Shown piece by piece: positions 57,142 through 64,000 of a stretch of DNA of 64,000 bases; position 1 is the stretch's first letter; the number at the start of each line of letters is the position of its first letter. The notes under the pieces are model-generated. The model saw nothing but the letters and a program-made list of their open reading frames with translations. It was not told the origin of the DNA and did not search any database. Made by a program: the position numbers and the translations under genes. The DNA is from Labia minor (lineage: Eukaryota; Arthropoda; Insecta; Dermaptera; Spongiphoridae): assembly GCA_963082975.1 (NCBI GenBank), contig OY720350.1, positions 37,182,660 to 37,246,659 of the forward strand, read 5' to 3'.

Positions 57142-58359
57142 TAGTTTACAAAGAATTTAAACTATTTTATATATTAGATTAGAAAAGTATTATATAAATG
57201 AACCTTGAAATATGCGATTTTTTTTTATACTCTTTTGTTCATTTTTCATTTATTTGATAAAGAAGAGTGGTGAAAAATGAATAGAGAGCTTTAGGAGGAG
57301 GTAAAGAGGTTGGAGGTGGGCTAAATGAAGGAATGTCGACCCAATACCAAGGAGGAATGCGATGATAAAGTGGTCAATGAGGCGGAATGTCTACGCCGTT
57401 TGTTTCCTCGGCTGACTGAGTCCCATCCGGCAAGAGGGACCCTCCATGCAACGGATTGACCCAGGATCAACATGTGTGTTATCGATAGAGAAATAAAAAT
57501 CGGTCTTGCAATATTTTTATCTGAAATGGCAGCTTTTGGGTTGCCAAGATAGATAGAAGTTTAAGAAAAGAGACTGGGGAGAGGTCAAGAATTTAAAGAA
57601 GGTTGTTGTTCCGTAAGGGTAATGAGTGAGTGAGACCGAGAGAATGGATTGGAATTTATATTAAAGTCATAACCTAAATAAACCACCACGCGCTTCGAAT
57701 ATCGACTTTTCGAAAATAAAATAATAAATAAATAAATATTTTCCAGGGAGGATAATATAAGATCGATTTATATTAAAAATTTCAATCATTTGATTTATTT
57801 CTATTTTAATTTGGACTCTTTACTCACAATCTAAAAGGTCATTATCAATAAAGTATGCAATCAATTTTGCATTTTTTTGAGATATTCATTTAAGTCATAT
57901 TTAATTATATTTTAATTTAATAATTAAAATTTTTAAAAACTATACTAGACATAATTAGATCTTATTAAGTATTTATAAAATCAATTTGATATAATATTCC
58001 AATTTAAAGTTATATTAACCTATATCTATAAATAATGAGTGTGGAAATAGTAGGTATCTTTCAGAGAATTTCAATTCTTCTCTCACTTCTTTATTGCAGA
58101 AAAATTATATAAAACAAAATACTTAAATAATTTTAGATATCTATTTCAGTGCTTCTCAAAATTTTTGAAGTTACGGCCCCCTTGGAACGCAAATCAATAT
58201 GTCATGACCCCCCCTATTTTTTTTTTAGTTTAGATTGCTTAAATTTACAATTTTAAATTTCTATGCAAACTTTTACTAGTCAATACATGCATTTAATAAT
58301 GTTAACAATGATCTTATTTAATTATTATAATTTATGTGTTTATATGTTTTTCGAAATTC
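57142..58359. other. Spacer with a GC-richer patch and a hAT terminus
   Basis: 57285-57640 is GC-richer and purine-biased; no frame of note, no family recognised. CAGTGCTTCTCAAAATTTTT at 58149, followed by GGCCCCCTTGG, looks like one end of a hAT element whose other end is not found, probably removed by the family A copy at 58360. Confidence 0.4.
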
Positions 58360-58986
58360 CACTGTCGGTCAGAGATAGTATTGCGATCACGAAAATTTTC
58401 GATATCGAGATTTTGATGTTTTTATACGTTTTGAAGGTCCCTAAGTTATTTTCAATAATGTAAGGTTGGGAAAAATGTCTCTCTCTCTCTGTGTGTGTGT
58501 GTGTGTATGTAGACAAGATTACGCAAAAACGGTTTGAGTTAGAATAATAAAATTTAATTTACGGACATTATTCAAAATTCGTAGTTTTCTATCAACTATT
58601 GAAAATGTAGCTCATTCGGAAGAGGGTCATTACCTACCACGTTTTCATTTTTTTTTCCCTTAAAACTGACCGTAAAAATAAGGATATATATTTGATAGTT
58701 TTTCACATGATTAAAAATTGAATAAAACTGTTATATATAGAATTTCAGCTTGATTGAATCGCTGAAAGTACCGGAATTAATTTTTTACCACGTTGACTGG
58801 CAATCACGCGCCAGCAAGTGACGTGGTGCTATCAACAAAGAGCCAAACCTGAGCTCGTTTAATAAATATTATTTATTAATTTTAATTTTTAATTTATAAT
58901 TAAGAAAATTTAATTTAAATATAATATATGTTAATTAATCCAATTTTAATTTGCGAGATAGTTGAGTGAAGTCACTCCAGATTTTT
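58360..58986 (+). repeat. Family A (HINE-like), full copy
   Basis: The 5' end is altered to ACTGTCGGTCAGAGATAG. Then the standard ATTGCGATCACGAAAATTTT block, TCTCTCTGTGTGTGTG core, and end GAGTGAAGTCACTCCAG. Confidence 0.8.
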
Positions 58987-59149
58987 TTTAAAACAATCTT
59001 TTAGTAAAATAACCAGGATCGCGTCGTGGGTACAAAGCGCCCGTGGGCAAATTTCGAAAAAGGGCCCCCTTCTCAATAGGAAAATAGAAACTACTGTTTT
59101 AAACATGTATATCAAAAATTACTTTAAATGGGTTGAAATTGTCTTTTAA

Positions 59150-59790
59150 TAGAATAAATCTTTCAAAAAGAGATGTTGAGGTATAGTGTCAAGAATTATT
59201 GTATATAAATTCGGAAATTTTCTTTTCCATTTTTAATTGTTTCGTCCACACTTTCATAACTGAAAAAACTCTTTTGTCGCCTTAATCTATGTTCCTGAAA
59301 ATTTGGTTCTGAATTCAACTTTTCCGTTAAATCTTTTGCTTTTTTTAAGTTGGACTTTTTATTTATTTATAGCTGCCATGTCCCCCCTTTGGATTTTGCA
59401 TAATTTTGCTTTATATGTTAATTTTTGTTAAGAAATTATTCCAAATAATTATTGAACATAAAATCTTGATTCTCTGTCCTTATAAAACTTTAATGTTGAT
59501 GATTTTATTTAAAACATGACATATTTCCAAAATATTCTGCTTAAGAGGTTTAATTGCCTCAATTCTACTCTTCCATCGGGTTTAAAAGTTTATTTTTAAA
59601 TATGCGATGATGAGAAATAATTATAAAGATCTTGAACTATCCTAAAAAAGTCGACAATTCAAACTTTAATCGCATCATTAACCACCAAATTTAATTACTG
59701 GGCAGCACATTGAATAAAAAATGCTCTCGAATTTTTTTCAATAATTATTCGTTGCAATCCATTGTGTTTGCCATGCATGTTTTATTCTTT
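59150..59790 (-). pseudogene. hAT transposase relic
   Basis: Read from about 59785 downwards: HNGLQRIIIEKNSRAFFIQC, AAQ, stop, LNLVVNDAIKV, then IVDFFRIVQDLYNYFSSS, then pieces such as GRVELRQLNLLSRIFWKYVM. This is the well-known hAT (zinc-finger/DUF4371 type) stretch GLQ-I--I---A-F--CAAH-LNL, then IV-FF--VQ-LY-FFS, then R-E----L. Many stops and frameshifts. The C-terminal dimerisation region is only hinted at (KATKEFFQL). Same clade as the relic at 23755-24625, perhaps the same family. Confidence 0.7.
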
Positions 59791-60039
59791 TTTAGTGCGT
59801 TTTTAATTCGATTATTAATTCATTTCATTTATTTCAAGTAGATATAGGAACAATGTAAATTGGAATATAAAAAAAGAATTATTTATTTTTCAATGTCTAA
59901 TGTAGGTGTTGATTTTCGGCTTCATATTAATGATTGCAATTTTAAAAATGTTTATTCCCAATTTGGAATTTCACTATGTAAATTTAACTTAACGTGGTAC
60001 AACATATATATTCGTATGCTCGTGCAATAATTTTGTTTT

Positions 60040-60256
60040 AATAAGTTGACCTGTGGCCAGGCATAGAACCGACCGACGGTTTGAAATAAATTACTTTTCC
60101 AACTACAGAAACAATTTCAAATAATTTAAATGTATCTATTAATGCAATAAAAAACAGATATGGATATAACAAAAATATTTTTAATTTTATTTTATTTATA
60201 ATATATAAGGAGGCGCTGGCTGTGACGTCATGAAGGGCTAGGTGACGTCCTATATA
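60040..60256 (-). repeat. Family B (HINE-like) 3'-end fragment
   Basis: AATAAGTTGACCTGTGGCCA to CGTCATGAAGGGCTAGGTGA then CGTC; the 5' two thirds are missing. The same extent as one unit of the tandem triplication at 26720. Confidence 0.75.
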
Positions 60257-60334
60257 CTATACTAATGATTTTTTTTTTAAATTAGTTAAAATAATGTGGG
60301 TATCCACCTTGCCCAGCGCCATTCTCCGGCCCTG

Positions 60335-60922
60335 GTAATAACTATTTTTCCATAATATTTATTTATTTATTATTAACTCTGTTAATAACACTTACTAATT
60401 AGAAAGCTTATATAATACATATTTTCTTATTCTAATTTCAATGTCTTAATTTTTGGTCCTAGTATTGCAAATATTATAGATTTTTCTATGTCAAGATTTA
60501 GCATGGAAACAAAATCTTTTATTTTTTTATTAAATAAATTGATAAAGAGCAATGGGAATAAAATCTCTTAACGTCAGAGTTGTCATTTGAACGATTTATA
60601 TACTTTTTCTCAAAAATATTAGTATAAGAACCAAAAATGGAAAGGATTTTATTTGAAAAGTGAAAAAGTAAAATGAAGCTCAACTTTCACTCTCATAATA
60701 TTACATTTGATATTTTTCTTAAAAGGTGGAGAATTCTCAACTTCCTTTAAAAGGTTTCACTATTTTGTTTTTATTCTAGTGTTGTGTACTTAAATGTTAA
60801 ATCGCAAATAGTTAAATAAAGAAATTTTACTTAAATAAATAATTCTTAATATAGTTTATAATAGTATAAAGTATTTATTATAGACCTAAGTGTAAATTTT
60901 CATAGATATTTTAATAATATAA
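60335..60922. other. AT-rich spacer, no gene seen
   Basis: Nothing recognised. Confidence 0.5.
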
Positions 60923-61770
60923 TACGAGAGCTATATTTCTGGCCTAATAACGAAAATACGAATATTTATCATCAAAAATGATTTTATTGTTTTTCAAAGT
61001 ATTCTCCAGGAGGATTTATACACTTTTGGTCTAACCACTTGAAACACTATTTTCACTCTGATTGAGACACCTCCAAAACATGGTTTTTGAACGCTTCGAA
61101 GACCCACACGGTCGATTGATGTTTTGTTTCAGGCTCATACGCATAGATCCATGATTCGTCACCTGTGACGATCTTATAAACGTCTTTTTATCGTATTTTT
61201 CATCATTTCTTTGCATCAATCGACACGAGCCTTTTTTTGAGCGATTGTCAAATTGTGCGGAATCCAACGAGAAGAAACCTTTTTTACGGCCAGGTGTTCA
61301 TGCATTATCAAATGTATGCTGGTGGGAGAAATGCCTCTATCTCACGGTATGTCACATGACGATCTTGTATTATCAGTTCACGCACGGCATCAATGTTCTC
61401 CGGCCCAACGGCTGTTTTTGGTCCTTCACGGAATTCATCTTTGAGCGAGCGTCGACCACGATTGAATTCATTAAACCAGTTTTTCACAGTGGTATAAGAT
61501 GGTACTTCATCGCCATACAAAGATTTAAGTTCATCGATGCACTTTTGTCGTCGAAAGTTGTGGAAAATGATCGCGTGATAATTACATTTTTCTGCCAAAT
61601 TGATTTTTTCAAGTCACTGTAAACAACACAAATGATGGTTGTACGTCAAAACGTTCTGAGTACGTTTATGCTAAAAAAATGTCAAACTTTCCAATGAAAT
61701 CATTTTTGATGATAAATATTCGCATTTTCATTATTAGGCCAGAAATATTATATATATAGCAGCCCTCGTA
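60923..61770 (-). mobile_element. Internally deleted mariner element
   Basis: The ends TACGAGAGCTATATTTCTGG (60923) and, in reverse from 61770, TACGAGGGCTGCTATATATA...TTTCTGG match over about 65 bp apart from a 12-bp gap in the left end. TA flanks both sides. 848 bp against about 1.3 kb for a complete mariner. The transposase relic is on the minus strand. Confidence 0.85.
61010..61598 (-). pseudogene. Mariner transposase with a central deletion
   Basis: From 61598: CIDELKSLYGDEVPSYTTVK, then NWFNEFNRGRRSLKDEFREG and VTYREIEAFL, the bipartite helix-turn-helix DNA-binding domain. Frameshifts follow. Then IVTGDESWIYAYEPETKHQS and TVWVFE carry the first catalytic Asp. WVFE then joins directly to AFKNHVLEVSQSE and on to CINPPGEYFEKQ, the C-terminus. 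The second and third catalytic Asp are lost by this joining, and two stops lie near the end. Cannot make active transposase. Confidence 0.82.
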
Positions 61771-63218
61771 AAAGAGGAGCAATGTTTAGTATCAAATGTT
61801 GAGTTCAAGACAAGCCAAGAAGAAGATATTTGATAAAAAACAATAACAACTCCAGGATTCATGATCCGTGAGAATAATAATCAATCCACCTGTCGTAAAC
61901 CGGGATCCGCATTCTGGTTTACTACTAAACTATTGCAAGTTCAGGAGAAGTTTTAAGATCTATACCTACTTAAAGATCTATCTAAAGATTCGATTAAGCG
62001 ATTAAAACTCTACCCTTTAAAGTTCTTTCTGAGAGAGAAGTAAAGAAGAAGTGGTCTAAAAAAGTTAAAAGATCCAAGCAAAGAAAAAAGAAAATATTCT
62101 GAAAAACTAGGAAGGATCAGAATTGAAAATGGAAACCTTTTCCTGATCATTAAGGTTTCATAATAAATAAATAATAATAATAAATAAATATGAATATTTA
62201 TTTTGAGATGAATAGGTATTTATCATCCATTTAATCGAATACTAGGACATTTCCACTCTATTATTTTTGGTTTCGTTAAAAATAATTAATATGAATATTA
62301 TTTAGTTCCTAGATCTCTCTATTGTGGCGCGCATGTCAATTCTATCAAATCAAATCCTTAAGTGGTCTTTTCTTTATACCCCCCAAGTAATTTTATATGA
62401 TTTCCTTTTTTAATTAAACAGAATTTATTCTCGAACAATTCTGGCAGATAATAATAATAATAATAATATTTTATTATAAGAAAGCAATGGAATGGATGAT
62501 AATGAAGCTAACAAACGAACGGGTAGATTTTATATTTACTTTATTCTCCTTCCTTACTTATTAGATAACTTATAGAAAGAAAATAATAAATCATCTTATT
62601 CATTCTTTTACTAAAATATAATTATTTAATGCTTATTTTCACTTATTTCAATTTGCATATTTTTCACTCAAATTGTTAAATCTTGCCTCACTAATACAAT
62701 TACACGTTACCTTTACTGGCGTAAACTCCCAAAGGTGCAATAATTATAATCATCTGGTTCACTTGTCATTCAAACATTATTTAAGTCGCTTTCATTTCAG
62801 AGAAATTTCCACCTGAAAACACACATTTCTTAAGATTCGTCTTCTTATATATTATCTATATATTGAAAGTATATATGTACTAGATTTATACAACTGGCAT
62901 ATACTGGCAACATATTTACCATATATATATACTACATATCTTTATATATAGATATATAGATTTATATATGAAATATTCTTCCGCTTGAATTATTTCACCA
63001 AAGGCATATATCTTATCTATTTACCAGAGGAAATTCTTGGTAATATTTATCAAAAGGCTTGCAATTGATTTCTGAAATAAAAATCAGTTGCCTAATGCTC
63101 TATTCAATCTGTTCGTATATAATTTTTTTATATATTTTTTTCTTCAGAATTTTATATATAAATATATTTGTAAATATAGATTATATATTATTATATTATA
63201 TTATAAATAAATAAATAA

Positions 63219-63268
<50 letters not shown>

Positions 63269-63670
63269 TCAATATTTCTTATATCCATTAAATTATTCGT
63301 TATCAAATATCATTGACAAATCCACCTTATGGTTAAAATCTAAATAATAAATATTTAAATAATATTAATTAAAATTAATGATAAATATTTTTCATTTTAT
63401 AAAATAAAATCAATTAAGTTTTGGGAGTAGATTTATAATATTAATTCGTGAGGGTCTCTGTCTGTCCTCATGTTGCTTATGAATCTGAAGATAGCAATGA
63501 TGAAATATTTTAAATTTTAAATTATTTTTAAATAAAATGATAATTATTTATTTGGAATTTAATAAAATATTTTTGGAGTAATAAGTAAAATTCTCTTCAT
63601 CCAATTCTTTATTTCTTTCAATTTTCTCATATCCTTTATTCTCTTAATTTGCTACTACTATCACTTTTAA
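61771..63670. other. AT-rich spacer, no gene seen
   Basis: Includes a slightly less AT-rich patch (61790-62150), an AAT microsatellite (62447-62470) and a long TA microsatellite (63221-63264). No coding or recognised repeats. Confidence 0.5.
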
Positions 63671-63945
63671 TATCTATCTATCTATCTCTGTGGCTCTACG
63701 GAACTCGAAAGTTCTTGGCCGCAGCAACCACACCCCTCAAGTATTCCTATTTTGAGCCACAAACCTCCAGTCCCTATTCTCTCCCATCTCTCTCACGTCC
63801 ATTCCCACATTATCCACCCACCGCCTCCTTGGTCTTCCAAGCGGACGTTTCCACTGGGTCTCCCCACCAATATATTTTTTCGCCTATCTTTCCTCTCCTA
63901 TTCTAGCCACGTGCCCTGCCCATCGCAGCCTTCTCGATTTTATAA
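63671..63945 (-). pseudogene. Non-LTR retrotransposon ORF2 C-terminus and 3' end
   Basis: One minus-strand frame with two stops reads IKSRRLRWAGHVARIGEER, stop, then KRPLGRPRRRWVDNVGMDVR and onwards to RPRTFEFRRATEIDR, ending in a GATA tail (TATCTATCTATC on the plus strand, 63671). LRWAGHV.R followed by GRPR.RW.DNV is the typical C-terminal tail of many arthropod non-LTR retrotransposons. The RT and endonuclease are absent: a 5'-truncated copy. Most complete of four tails in the window. Confidence 0.78.
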
Positions 63946-64000
63946 TTTTAACTATATCTGGAGATGCAATTCCTCACTTTTAATAACTTATAAAAAAAAT

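Larger units (their letters stand above)
59014..60334 (-). mobile_element. hAT element relic
   Basis: The ends CAGGATCGCGTCGTGGGTAC (59014) and, in reverse from 60334, CAGGGCCGGAGAATGGCGCT share the CAGG start and a later GGGCAA block. The flanks AAAATAAC and GTAATAAC agree at 6 of 8 bases, consistent with an old 8-bp duplication. It holds the transposase relic at 59150-59790 and a family B insertion at 60040-60256. Confidence 0.6.

Noticed and set aside
61245..61622. 125-codon plus-strand frame
   Set aside because: Opposite strand of the mariner transposase relic, which reads clearly on the minus strand.

Overview
The window is very AT-rich eukaryotic DNA, by eye about three quarters A+T, and consists almost entirely of transposable elements and AT-rich spacer. 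The mix of families points to an arthropod, most probably an insect: BEL/Pao, mariner, Ginger, a Penelope-like element with a GIY-YIG domain, hAT, Helitron, a non-LTR element with a GATA tail, and short elements with TCTGTGTG or GTCC microsatellite cores. I cannot name the order or species. I recognise no intact cellular gene, ribosomal RNA, canonical tRNA or CRISPR array.

Layout. 1-3.5 kb: a Penelope fragment, then a 1.0-kb Ginger DNA transposon with a relic of its transposase C-terminus, then a decayed hAT-like element. 5-6 kb: an AT repeat cluster with a 60-bp inverted repeat, then a GC-richer island that may be the first exon of a minus-strand gene. 7-17.3 kb: mariner relics, a 770-bp repeat with GC-rich hairpins (family D), non-LTR fragments, a MITE and the first copies of short family B. 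18.3-23.2 kb: the only intact long reading frame, a BEL/Pao LTR retrotransposon with matching LTRs and target duplications. Its polyprotein lacks RNase H and the integrase zinc finger through an in-frame internal deletion. 23.7-25.7 kb: a hAT transposase relic split by a family A insertion, then a Penelope 3' end with an inverted duplication. 26.7-60.3 kb: repeated insertions of two short families, A (eleven copies) and B (about a dozen copies or pieces), with nested insertions. The clearest nest is at 50.7-53.7 kb: a 2.3-kb Helitron sits between A and T inside a B copy, and another full B copy sits inside the Helitron. 59-61.8 kb: a hAT relic and an internally deleted mariner. 63.7-63.9 kb: a non-LTR 3' end.

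How the parts work together. Very little here looks autonomous. The BEL element could supply Gag, protease and RT, but as read it lacks RNase H and the integrase zinc finger, so it probably moved with help in trans. A and B share one plan: a TTTTTAC 5' end, a subterminal inverted repeat, a central microsatellite, the partner inverted repeat, a 3' stem-loop and a CTTATT-like end, with no clear target duplication. This resembles Helentron-associated (HINE/DINE-1-like) non-autonomous rolling-circle elements. Three GC-richer islands (5.56-5.99, 32.93-33.35, 54.7-55.6 kb) carry splice-like signals and are the only candidates for host exons.
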